Shown in pieces: positions 11,862 through 22,128 of a DNA stretch of 64,000 bases. Origin of the DNA: Branchiostoma floridae. Lineage: Eukaryota; Chordata; Leptocardii; Amphioxiformes; Branchiostomatidae. The translations under genes and the position numbers were made by a program. Under the pieces are notes generated by a model that was not told the origin of the DNA, did not search any database, and was given only the letters and a program-made list of their open reading frames with translations. Location: the NCBI RefSeq assembly GCF_000003815.2, contig NC_049985.1, positions 7,626,066 to 7,690,065 on the forward strand. Direction: 5' to 3'. Position 1 is the first letter of the stretch; each line of letters begins with the position of its first letter.

Positions 11862-12035
11862 TAATCTCCAAGCAGATTCCCTATGGCATAACTGCCATAA
11901 GATAGTATCAAAGCTTGCCAATGAGTATACGGCGGCTGACCCTTTTGTCAATCTCCTTCCTCTGACAGGCTGACCTCCTCTGTCCAGCTTTGATACTACA
12001 GTATCTTATGCCACCGGGAATCTGCTTGGAGATTA
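11862..12035. mobile_element. hAT-like MITE, TAATCTCCAAGCAGA family
   Basis: A 174-bp element with terminal inverted repeats TAATCTCCAAGCAGATTCCC.../...GGAGATTA and imperfect pairing for about 50 bp. It is flanked by CTAAAACT (11854-11861) and CTAAAGCT (12036-12043), an 8-bp duplication with one mismatch. The paralogous spacer near 21330-21345 has no insertion. The same TIR family recurs at 31989-32168 and as the outer layer at 58614-60253. Confidence 0.82.
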
Positions 12036-12563
12036 CTAAAGCTAACAAACCAACAAACCAAAGACATGGCAAACAAACCAAAGACATGGCAGATGAGCAG
12101 ATATAGGACCATATAGTAAAAAAAGTCTGGAGTCCCTAACGTCTGTTTACAAATGAAACGACTGTGTATCGAACCAACTGTTTACTAACCATCGCTTCTT
12201 GTGGAACTTCAATTAATGACATGATTGAGACCAGGAAAACATCACGGCCCATCGCACAGGCTTGTCTTTGTTTTGGTGGGCTGGAGTCAGCCGTATCGGA
12301 CCGATAAAATCGGCAGGGAGGCCGAGTTACGCACAGGGGCTATCGGTACCCGCGTTGATCAGTAATGGGCCGATTCATGCCGGCTTGGTGTTAATTAAAT
12401 GCACATTTCGCAGATAGAGTCACGCCCGCCTCTGCATACAGGCGACATTTACTACTCTCCAAGCAGAGGTTGAGTCGCGTAGATATAGTAGTAGTCGGAA
12501 AAATTACAGTAAACATTTACCTGAATTTGTGGACGATGCTCTTTACAAAGTACAAGCTTAGTC

Positions 12564-12762
12564 TTTACCAGACTCCCACCTGGCCGAATTAGTAATAGGG
12601 GACGCTGGCCAAGTCGGCAGTAAGAGTCTAGTTGGAGTTGATTGGCCTAGGAGTGAATTGGCCGGATAGACTGCAAAAACTGACTGAAATCTCATGGCAA
12701 TTTATTTGGCCAAATTCTTCTCCCTTTTTTCATCCTTCTGACACGTCTGCTTGGACTTGGAG
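12564..12762. repeat. Dispersed repeat shared with CLC intron
   Basis: About 200 bp starting TTTACCAGACTCCCACC and including GACTGACTGAAATC and a CCAAATTCTTCTC pyrimidine tract. A diverged copy in the same orientation lies at 33527-33733. It continues into the gap, so its end is unknown. Probably a transposon fragment; its class is not recognised. Confidence 0.6.
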
Positions 12763-12951
12763 NNNNNNNNNNNNNNNNNNNNNNNNNNNNNNNNNNNNNN
12801 NNNNNNNNNNNNNNNNNNNNNNNNNNNNNNNNNNNNNNNNNNNNNNNNNNNNNNNNNNNNNNNNNNNNNNNNNNNNNNNNNNNNNNNNNNNNNNNNNNNN
12901 NNNNNNNNNNNNNNNNNNNNNNNNNNNNNNNNNNNNNNNNNNNNNNNNNNN
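12763..12951. other. Assembly gap
   Basis: A run of N upstream of DEG/ENaC copy 2; no content can be inferred. Confidence 0.95.
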
Positions 12952-13117
12952 AAATATAGCCCGGAAGCCACAGGGCATCCCAATGACCCACGTGGGGGTC
13001 ACGACCGAAAGTGACAGAAAACAGGCCCCTACAGGTCCCCCTTTTCCCGCTTGTGACCAAAGCATTACACGGATTACTGATCATCGACTTAAGTTGCTCA
13101 TTACACTATAATTTCAG

Positions 13118-16100
13118 GAAGCTTGATAATACGTTACGAAGAGAAAACATGGGAGACAAGCAGGATTCTCTGGACCACGAGTTTGCCAACTACACCACGT
13201 GCCACGGCGCGTCTCGGATCGCCAATGCCAAAAACAGACCCCACATGGCGCTGTGGACTCTGATCTTCCTAGCTGCGTTTGGGCTGTGCACGTGGCAGAT
13301 TGTCGACAGGTGAGGTGACGTCATTCCACTATTGTCCAACCAACGCTTCTTAACTTGATCACGGATAAGCGTATGTGTCTAGTCTATGTGGCAACGACGT
13401 TCATGTGACTGTATGTGTCTGTTTGTGTGGCTGTTTGTGTATATGACTGTGTATATGGCTGCATGTGTATGTGCCATTGTGACTGTATATGTGTGTGAGT
13501 CATAGTACTGTTACTGTGGCTGCGTATGTGACTGCATGTTAATACCTTTATACAAACCTAGTTTCTCGGATGTTTCGCCTAGAATGCATGTAATGGTTTA
13601 TCAAGGCTGATATACTGATCCTTTCGTACTTTATTACATTCAACTGTTTTATTTTCCTCTACGCATGTGCAGATTCCAGAACTATTTCGCGTACCGTACT
13701 GGGACAGAGATTAACGTGCAGCTGGAGAGTGAGCTGGATTTTCCTGCTGTCACTATCTGTAACTTTAACAGGTATGCCATCTCATGGACAGTATCGCTTT
13801 TATCTAATCGCGATGGGAATATTCGACCTACCTGTTCATTCACACATACAAATTTACTTCAGTCACAGGGAGTAATAATATGCTATGATATTGTTTATAG
13901 TCTGTCAATTGCATGGCTAAAAACAATACATTTCAATTCAATTTAGGTGTCAAAGGGTACACTTTACGGTCTGATTTGAGCTGTTCTGACTGCACTGTTT
14001 CTTTTTATACTAACGGTTCCTACTACTTATACTACCCATCTCGACGTGTGTTTGTTACAATGAAAGCTAGGAGGCCGTAAAGGGACGGGGACATTGGCTG
14101 TCATCTCTGACCTCTTGTCTTTATCTAAAATGAGATGAGGTAAAAAAAAAAAAAACTTTATGCTCGTTTCTTCTCTCTAAGAATGTCCGTGTTTTCTTTT
14201 TAGAATCCGTGCTTCAGGCGTAACGCAGAGGGACCTGACGTACTTGTGGACCGCCATGTACGCCCCGGTTATGATGGGCAACCCGGAAGCTGTTCAGGCC
14301 TACGTTAACTCCGTCGACTGGGACGCTTTCAACGTCTCCACGGAGCTTCTGGAGGACTTCCCCGGTTACGTGCGGCGTAACGGCTTCGTTCTGAACGAAG
14401 ACACACTCGCACAGTGCACTTGGAGGGGGGTGGAGTGTACAGCCCAAGTACGGAAATTCTTATACAGATCGGAGTCAATGCACATTTAAAGGCATGGACA
14501 TGTACCAGCATTGAGAAAAAAATGTTTTCAAACTAAATGAAAGAATAGACTCCTCGGATTTTCAAACCTAATCGCTCAGTCCTCTTCAGCTGCCGCACGA
14601 GACTTTATGCCCCGGTTAATACTCCGGTCACATTTCCAAACCGGGGCCGGTCGGGATGTTTGCGGAAACAAAAATGAAAGTGTTTTCAAGGAATACACAC
14701 AAATTATGCTCAGGACTGTTTTTTAACGTTCTTTGTGTTTTATTGTCTTTTATATCGTACTTTTCGTTCCCGAAAGCTTCCCGGCCGGGCCCCGGTTTGG
14801 AAATGGGACCGAAGCCTAAAAGAAGGTTGGTTGGTGATCCCTAGTGTAGATGGCTTATAAGTTATAACGTTATAGATCTGTAAAATACAACCATGCACTC
14901 AATACCGTTTTGCACGTGTGTGACTCATGTGAGTATGGTAACAAATTTGTAACTCTTTTCTTCAGAACTTCACCCACGTATTCACAGAGTACGGAAACTG
15001 CTGGACCTTCAACAGTGACAAGAACTCCCCGCTGAAGCAAACCTCGCCCGGGGCAGGGAACGGGCTCAAACTGATCATGGACGTACAGACGGTAAAGTTG
15101 TTTCATATGAACATAATCCATCCAGTCGTTCTTACGTTAACTCGTTCACGAACAGACACACACAGCAAAATACACATAAACGCTGCCTTGAATACATGAT
15201 ATATGACATTATAATGAGCTCATTATAATGAGCTCATTAAAACGTCGTTTCCATGCGAACCCTTCTGTGCAGCATAATGTATGTGCACATGTGAAAATCT
15301 GAGCCAAAGTCTTTCTCACATATGCACCGTTTGTTATTGTTTTTTTTTTCATACCCTACCGTTACTACCAACAGGAAGAGTACACGGAGGATCCACTGTT
15401 AGGGAACCTGGAGTATGGCCTCATATTCCAAGTGCATGACCAGCATGAACCGCCCCGGCCGGAATTGGTCGGTACTGCAGTCGCACCTGGCAGTCACACC
15501 TACGCCAGCACTTTCCAGACGCACGTAAGGACTTGTGTTCTTAATATACTTGTATACGAGTATCCTTCCTGTGTTCACAGTGTTCCACTCCCTATACGTA
15601 CACATAACATCATATCTGAGGTCTCGCCCAATTCTAGCTAAAAGGGGCAACTCTCTGACAACTCCAATCAGCTTCCCACCACTCAGTGATCAGTAATGTC
15701 AAGTTGTCCACACCCTGGTCTTTATGATGATACAGTCATATTGTTATTCACGTAATCTTAAGACTACATCTGGTGCTTTTTTTCTAATGTCAATCTTGCT
15801 CTTTAGGTGAAAAATCAGCCGACGCCGTGGGGCCAGTGTGACCAGAAGAAAGACGGGAACCATCTAAAGTACTACGATAAGTACACCCTGGCTGGCTGTC
15901 TGCTGGAATGCCGCGCGGACCTTGTAGCCAGTGTTTGCAAATGTACACCCATGTATTATCCTGGTACGGAATAATCAGTTTGGTTATGTCTTCTATTAGG
16001 TTACAAAATTTCTATTTGTGATGATTTGTGAAGATTTATGAGTCGCAAAAGACCCATTTCCAGTTTATACCACCCCCCCTCCACCCCGCACAACTCTCGT

Positions 16101-17497
16101 GCCCCAAACTCTCGCGAGATGCACGAAAACGAGGCACAGGATGACGTCTTTTAGAATGTGCATTTTATCATTGTATCGTTTGTACTGGATATGTCCAGTA
16201 CAAACGAGGCTATACTGAATATGTCCCACGTATTTCATTCCCCAGGTGATATGGACTACTGTACGCCACTAAACTTAACAACATGCGTCGTGCCAACCCT
16301 ATGTAAGTTGTACAAACCTTTCCGCACATTTGTATGAGCTTTACCATGAGGCATAAAGTATTTAAGGTCGTTAATATGAGATTTATAGTTTATAATTATT
16401 AGTTACTTCCCTCGGTGATTTGTTTGAATAGGCAAGTACACCTGATCTAAGCAGTTTACATTCCGTTATATGGATGACATATGACCTCAAAGAAAAACTC
16501 TTCTCCCCACTCCTTTTGTTGTAGCGACGTTTTTGAGAGAAAGTAACGAGTATGACGCGTGTGGCTGCACCGTGCCATGTGAATACACCTCCTACTCCTC
16601 ACAAGTATCGTACGCAGGCTACCCTTCCGACAGAGCGGCCCGCTTCTACGAAACAACTTACAATTTTAGCAGTGGGTACTTGAGGTAAAGTCTGTAAGAT
16701 ATTGATCATATGAACGTGTGTGTACGTGTGTGCGTGTGTCGGTGCGAAATCTGAACCCTATTTGGCTTACTGCCAACTAGCGCTCTGTACGTATTCTTAA
16801 GTAGAGGCTGGAGAATACTGTGCTTACTTTCCTGTTTTGTCTTTTGATAGCAAGAACATCGTGCTTCTAGACGTGTACTACCACGAACTGAGGAGTACAA
16901 CATACGAGCAGTTCAAGGCAGTCGACGAGTCTGGACTGATCAGTGAGTATTCTGTCTTTGCCAGATGTAATTGTCCTTAGTTTTATACACTTCAGGGGGG
17001 CTTTTGCGCTCAAATTCTCTCTTTCTCTCCCTCTTTCTCTCTGTTTTCTCTCTCCCTCTCACGGCATGTATGGAGGTGTACCTTGAGTAAGCAACAGTAC
17101 AATATGCACGCATAGACAACGTCCAACGTCATTTTTTATAAATCCATGCATATGTTGCATAGCATTGGGAAATATGATTTACTATAACCGCTCGACGTTG
17201 ACCTTTGCACTTTGACACACAGGTGACGTAGGTGGACAAGTCGGGTTCTTCATCGGCGTGAGCGTCATCACCTTGTTCGAGTTCCTGGAATATCTGATCA
17301 TGAAATTTTCGGCGTTTTTCCTCTTTTCAAGAAAATCTTCCATTACAAAGCCCAATAAGAATGGCTTGAAAGTGAACAACGCGGTGGTGTTTGAAAATAC
17401 CGCTGCGGAATTTGCCGAAAAGACAGACAGCACCGAGCTGTCAACAATACAAACAAAGTTCAACGGTGAAAAAGCAGCTACACTGGAGATGACATGA
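13118..17497 (+). CDS. DEG/ENaC (ASIC-like) channel, tandem copy 2, complete
   Basis: Ten exons: 13118-13309 (ATG at 13149, after a short 5'UTR that follows an AG acceptor), 13673-13771, 14204-14447, 14966-15091, 15375-15524, 15807-15963, 16246-16302, 16525-16684, 16851-16942 and 17223-17497. The spliced CDS is 1521 nt, giving 506 residues. Family features in order: N-terminal gating His-Gly (TTCHG, about residue 16-20), TM1 about 33-53, FPAVTICNFNR just after it, a large extracellular domain with GNCWTF, PWGQC, GCLLECRA and DACGCTVPCE cysteine motifs, and TM2 with pore motif GFFIGVS (about 423-429). The cytoplasmic tail is Thr/Lys/Glu rich. It is predicted to be a trimeric plasma-membrane sodium channel; the activating stimulus (acid, peptide or other) cannot be read from sequence. 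A further 5' non-coding exon is likely upstream. It is nearly identical to copy 3. Confidence 0.93.
13400..13535 (+). repeat. Degenerate TG-rich (GTATGTGACT)n repeat in intron 1
   Basis: Imperfect alternation of TGTATGTG and GACTG motifs. A longer version occupies the same intron of copy 3 (about 22420-22690), so the repeat predates the duplication and has since changed in length. Confidence 0.65.
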
Positions 17498-19167
17498 CGA
17501 AAAAATCCGTAACTGCCATGCTGTTAGATAAGACACGGCGTCTAGCAATCCAGAGTTTCGTCTAGTTGTGATAAAAGTACAAGTAGCTTTTCGATTGAAT
17601 CTACCTTCCTTGTGACTCTTTTCTTGATTTTATGCCTTCCTGCAGACAGTTCGTATACGTATACAATGTTTCGCAACTTGAAAGGTTTGCATTGTTTTCT
17701 TGTAGCGGAGCAATGATCTTCACTTCATACATCATAACGTATAATTCTGACATTCCAAAGATTTGAGAACAAGTTGATTTCAGTTGACCTGATCTAACCC
17801 CGGCATGTGTTTGGATAGTTCGACTCTGAACCAATAGGGTGATCTATATGCCGATAGGCCGACGATTATCGCACAATTCGAGGAGGCTCAAATTTCCAAA
17901 TCCCCATCTGAGCATCTCTCATGAACTTCCCAGATTATTATCGTATCAAAAAATACGTTCGTCACTTCTTTGCGTACTGAATAGGACAAATTTGCGTGTC
18001 CTTTATTTTGTAATATACTAATAAAAAACCCACTGCACAAATTCAACTACTGTAGTAATTTGATATGTAGGGAATCGCCAGCCACATTCCTTTGCCAGTT
18101 AGTTTCTTGTTCATTCTTGAGCCTTTAATTGTGACAGTGATTATCCGAATTCCATCGACTCATGACGGACTCCGTGCCGTGCGCCAAACAAGAGGTCAAA
18201 GGGCATGCCTTGTGGCCTCCCACCTCATCTCGAAGGTAAAGTAGTGACAACAACACTGGTGTGACAGCTGACCAAATAAAGCAGCAACTGTGTCCAACCT
18301 ATGGGGACTTGTTCTTCAGCGCTTGGACGTCACAGCCAGAAGGTGAACGAGTCGTTCTTTACATCAATAACGTTACATGCACGCATCGGTCTGTTCTATG
18401 TGTTCTGAGATAATTGACGACGCTGACAGTTTTCAACCGTTGCTTGTTTGCCAATGGCGCCCGTATCACACATAGAGAGTCAGAGATGTTTGTCAAGACC
18501 GCACCTGGTAGTGTTGAGCCTTTGTTGTCTCTAATTTACCCGGTCTTTCAGTGTGACAAGACCGTCCTCTTGGTCGCTGCAAACTGATTTTCGAGTTCTT
18601 TCGATCCTTAGTCTACTAAATCTCTGACTAATGACTAATACTAGGTGTGACCAGTAGGTTGTCTGGTACCACTGTGAATGTCACGTGGCACTTGTGATCC
18701 AGAATGCCATTTAGGTACGCATTGTCCAACATGTCAACAGCAGTCAGCAGGAATCGATCGAGACTGTAGTAGGTTCTCCGTCATCACTCATTCCTAATTA
18801 AAGTCCTAATGGCCTGGTCACGTTTGTGGTACCCCACATTGTCGTAAGAGTTTCAAGCAGGCTGTGACCGTGAGAGCAAAGCATAATTATTAGCTTACTG
18901 GTATTTTCGGTAAGACGACAGCTACATTTTGGACAACGATACAATTTTGTACAACGACAAAGTATGCATGGCTAACTAACGAATGCGCTCAGTTTGTGAT
19001 CGTACAACGGATGTGGCCGGACTGTTAAATCCGTACAACTGATCAACACAAGGGTGTGTCGTAGTTTAGTCTGTGTAACGCAAACTCCGCTACAAAAACA
19101 ACTCGCCACAGCAAAATCTCTTGTTCAGCCACCCTATCTATATGTGTCCTATAAGTGTCCTTTGCAG

Positions 19168-19360
19168 TTAGGCGATTTAACAGACCATTTTCCGACCGTG
19201 TAAAGGTATTGAAAACGTCTTATAGGATATTTGGCATACCTTTAGCGCCTCCAGACGAAGCTGAGGGACACCTATGTCCGCTGGGACTAGCCGCGGACCC
19301 GTGTGGTGAGATAACTTACAAGTCAACGTGTGCGGTTTTCGTCCGAAACCGTATTGCTAT
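19168..19360 (+). other. Conserved open block upstream of copy 3
   Basis: Paralogue of 10379-10570, with the same TCCTTTGCAG lead-in. The reading frame diverges near the 3' end relative to the copy-2 block. It may be a 5' untranslated exon or duplicated spacer. Confidence 0.25.
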
Positions 19361-19704
19361 TGGTAAGTCCTGGCCCGTTCTTGTTTCCTTGAAGAGATGT
19401 AATGAAGGTATTTGACTCAAAATAATGTGCATTATGGGTAGAAGGCAAGCCGTATTATAAAATGTTACATAATGATATGATTCCATATTCGAATTCTATG
19501 CTCTTTTGTAAGCCAGTATAAAGATATATTGTCCACTTTTTTTATTGATATTTTCTCAACTTGTCTCACCTGTCTTAAATGTCTTCAAGAGTTGAGACTG
19601 TGGTCGGGATCTGGAATTCTCTGTTCTTCTTGTTCCCCCATGATCTGAAGGTAAACATTGTAAATATGCACATTGTCACAGAACGGTTTTCCACATGCTG
19701 TACC

Positions 19705-19804
19705 NNNNNNNNNNNNNNNNNNNNNNNNNNNNNNNNNNNNNNNNNNNNNNNNNNNNNNNNNNNNNNNNNNNNNNNNNNNNNNNNNNNNNNNNNNNNNNNN
19801 NNNN
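19705..19804. other. Assembly gap (100 N)
   Basis: Exactly 100 N, the conventional filler for an unknown gap length. Confidence 0.95.
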
Positions 19805-20020
19805 GAGGAGGCATGATTTTGTTGAGCGTTTCTACCCGAGATATTTATATTTCAAGGCATGGAATGGACATTTACCGTCGCAAAGATGTATTTGATAGCC
19901 TGTGAGCTACTGTTTAGCTTCATTTCGGCGTGTTACATCGTATTTTCAGTCGCCGAAGCGGCGAAGCCGCCATCTTGAAAATCCCGCTCCGTTTGTCACG
20001 TGACCCCGCCAGTGGTTGCG

Positions 20021-20212
20021 CAATTTCGCATAAGGATCGTGCAAATCACATAAGGCTCGTGTGTGTCACATAGTGATTCGTGCGAATTTCATAAAATTCG
20101 TGCGATTTCGCATAGTGATTCGTGCGAATTTCATAATATTCGTGCGTTTTCGCATAGTGATTCGTGTGTATCACATAATATTCGTACGAATTTCATAGGG
20201 ATCGTGCAAATG
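20021..20212. repeat. 20-21 bp tandem repeat, CATAGTGATTCGTGCGAATTT type
   Basis: About nine imperfect units, each beginning CATA and containing TTCGTGCGAA or a variant, a CpG-containing near-palindrome. The block has no counterpart in the paralogous spacer before copy 2 and appears to be part of an insertion that ends near 20335. Confidence 0.75.
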
Positions 20213-20240
20213 CTTAGGCACCCCTGACCACCGAACCACG

Positions 20241-20335
20241 GAGCCTGGTAGAGGCTACTCAAAAATATCTATCGTGCACGATAGATATGTTTGAGATCGG
20301 GCTGGGGTCTGGTATCCAGGCTAGCACACCTATTG
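20241..20335. repeat. Inverted repeat with perfect 22-bp palindromic core
   Basis: The arms AGCCTGG...TCAAAAATATCTATCGT and their inverted partner meet at a perfect palindrome centred on GTGCAC (about 20266-20287). The outer ends resemble the TIR of the MITE at 3060-3249. The flanking sequence resumes the paralogous spacer at CACACCTAT, so this is the right end of an insertion. Confidence 0.6.
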
Positions 20336-20565
20336 CCCATCCATATCTCTCGGCTTGAAGAGTGTTCTATAACTCAGTTGTCACTTTTAGATAAATCTCT
20401 TACAATAAGTCACAGGAAGTAGTCTTAAATCAGTACGGGTTATTTATCCCATTTTTTTAGCCCTTAAAAATATTTTTGAAACACGTGCTATCTACAAAGA
20501 GTTGTGCTAACATAGGGTACAAACCTTAACCCGTTTTATACCAGTATTCATTGAACATCTTACAA

Positions 20566-20735
20566 AGGTACTTCTTGAAACTCTCTTTGGTATAATAAAG
20601 GGATAAGACCCCCGCTATCCCATTTTTTGCCAATAGGTACTTCTTGAAACACTCTTTGGTATAATAAAGGGATAAGACCCCCGCTATCCCATTTTTTTGC
20701 CAATAAGTACTTCTTGAAACACTCTTTAATAACCG
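20566..20735. repeat. About 69-bp minisatellite, 2.5 units
   Basis: Units start AGGTACTTCTTGAAACWCTCTTTGG (given here in IUPAC shorthand) at 20566, 20635 and 20705. Each full unit contains the hairpin GGGATAAGACCCCCGCTATCCC. Confidence 0.7.
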
Positions 20736-22128
20736 TCTGGTAAAAAAAGGGTTAACTCATGAAAAATTACATTAGCACGTTTTTTCAACTAACACGTTTT
20801 TATAAGTAAAAACAAAATCTGTACTAAATAAATGGACTAAATAATCAAGTCTCATAAATCAACTACGTTCCACAACAAATATTCTCTCACTGTCTATGCA
20901 TACGTGTGTTAGTGACATTTGATTCAACGTTATACACTGTATAATCTTACTCATCGTCAATAAAGTCAAAGTCAGAAAAGTTCGTGTAATTATATATATA
21001 CGGGATATGATACCGAGAAATCCTCGCCAGTTTGTATCTATGCATATCTTGTTATCAGACACGCCGTGTGTGGGTTTGTTTATATCCGGAATCGCGAGGT
21101 CCTCGGTCATTACCATGATGTCCCAGTGGACATGACACAGTACTGACATGCTCCACAACCTCGGCCAACACTGAGGGGAAGATCATTGTTATTGTTAATC
21201 AGTCTGGTGATAATGATTACGTGAAGGTATTTCCGTCCAAGTTTCTGGAGCTGGAGCTAGTTTTCCTGTATTACACTGATACTTGACCGTGCTGACAACT
21301 ACAGACCACAAGGGCAACCGACATAACGTTGAGCTAAAACCGTAAGAAACTAACGAACCAAAGACATGGGAAATTAGCTTAAATACGACAAAAACTTATA
21401 TACGACTGGGTAAAAAGTCTGGAGTTCCCAATGTTTGTTTACAAATCAAACGACTGTGTATCGAACGCTGTTTACTGACCATTGCTTCTTGTGGAACTTC
21501 AACTAATGACATGATTGAGACCAGGAAAACATCACGGCCCATCGCACAGGCTCTCCTTTGTTTTGGTGGGCTGGAGTCAGCCGTATCGACCGATAAAATC
21601 GGCAGGGAGGCCGAGTTACGCACAGGGGCTATCGGTACCCGCGTTGATCAGTATTATAAATGGGCCGATTCATGCCGACTGGGCGTTAATTAAAGAAAAA
21701 ACGCACATTTCGCAGATAGAGTACGCCTACTCTCTAAGCAGAGGTTAGGCTCCGGCACTTTTTAAACGTTTTTCAGGCGTTTTTCCCGGGCTTTCTATTT
21801 TGTACTGTTTTCTTGATTTTTCGCGAGACATCAATGAAACAGTGGTTAAGGCCGCATGTAGCCAATCACAAGTATGCAAATGAGTCAAGTGTCACATGTA
21901 TACAGATAGAAATGCGCATGGTCTCGTGTTGATTTTAACTTTTGGCTCCGAGTTTTTTCGAGGGCCCGGCCGGACCCAAATATAGCCCGGAAGCCACAGG
22001 GCATCCCAGTGAACCACGTGATGGTCACGACCGAAAGTAACAGAAAACAGACTTTTCCCGATTGTTACCTAAGTATTACACGGGTTAGTGATCATCGACT
22101 CAAGTTACTCATTACACTGCCATTTCAG

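Larger units (their letters stand above)
9734..13117. other. Spacer between foldback element and DEG/ENaC copy 2
   Basis: Paralogous for most of its length to 18467-22128 upstream of copy 3 (for example the blocks at 10369-10570/19155-19360, 11530-11700/21020-21190 and 12200-12380/21450-21680). No gene is recognised. It holds a hAT-like MITE (11862-12035), a dispersed repeat (12564-12762) and a gap (12763-12951). The promoter of copy 2 should lie here but no core element could be assigned. Confidence 0.6.
17498..22128. other. Spacer between DEG/ENaC copies 2 and 3
   Basis: The first about 1 kb is paralogous to the spacer after copy 1 and lacks both the MITE and the 6.2 kb foldback element found there. 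The remainder is paralogous to the region before copy 2. No gene is recognised. It contains a gap (19705-19804), a 20-21 bp tandem repeat (about 20021-20212), a palindromic hairpin (about 20241-20335) and a 69-bp minisatellite (20566-20735). Confidence 0.6.

Noticed and set aside
15180-15245. Small palindrome ATAATGAGCTCATTATAATGAGCTCATTA as a regulatory site
   Set aside because: A short tandem palindrome in an intron with no counterpart in copy 3; nothing supports regulation.
17182-17463. Minus-strand frame opposite the last channel exon (also 27666-27917)
   Set aside because: Antisense shadow of the TM2 exon; its conservation between copies is explained by the coding strand.
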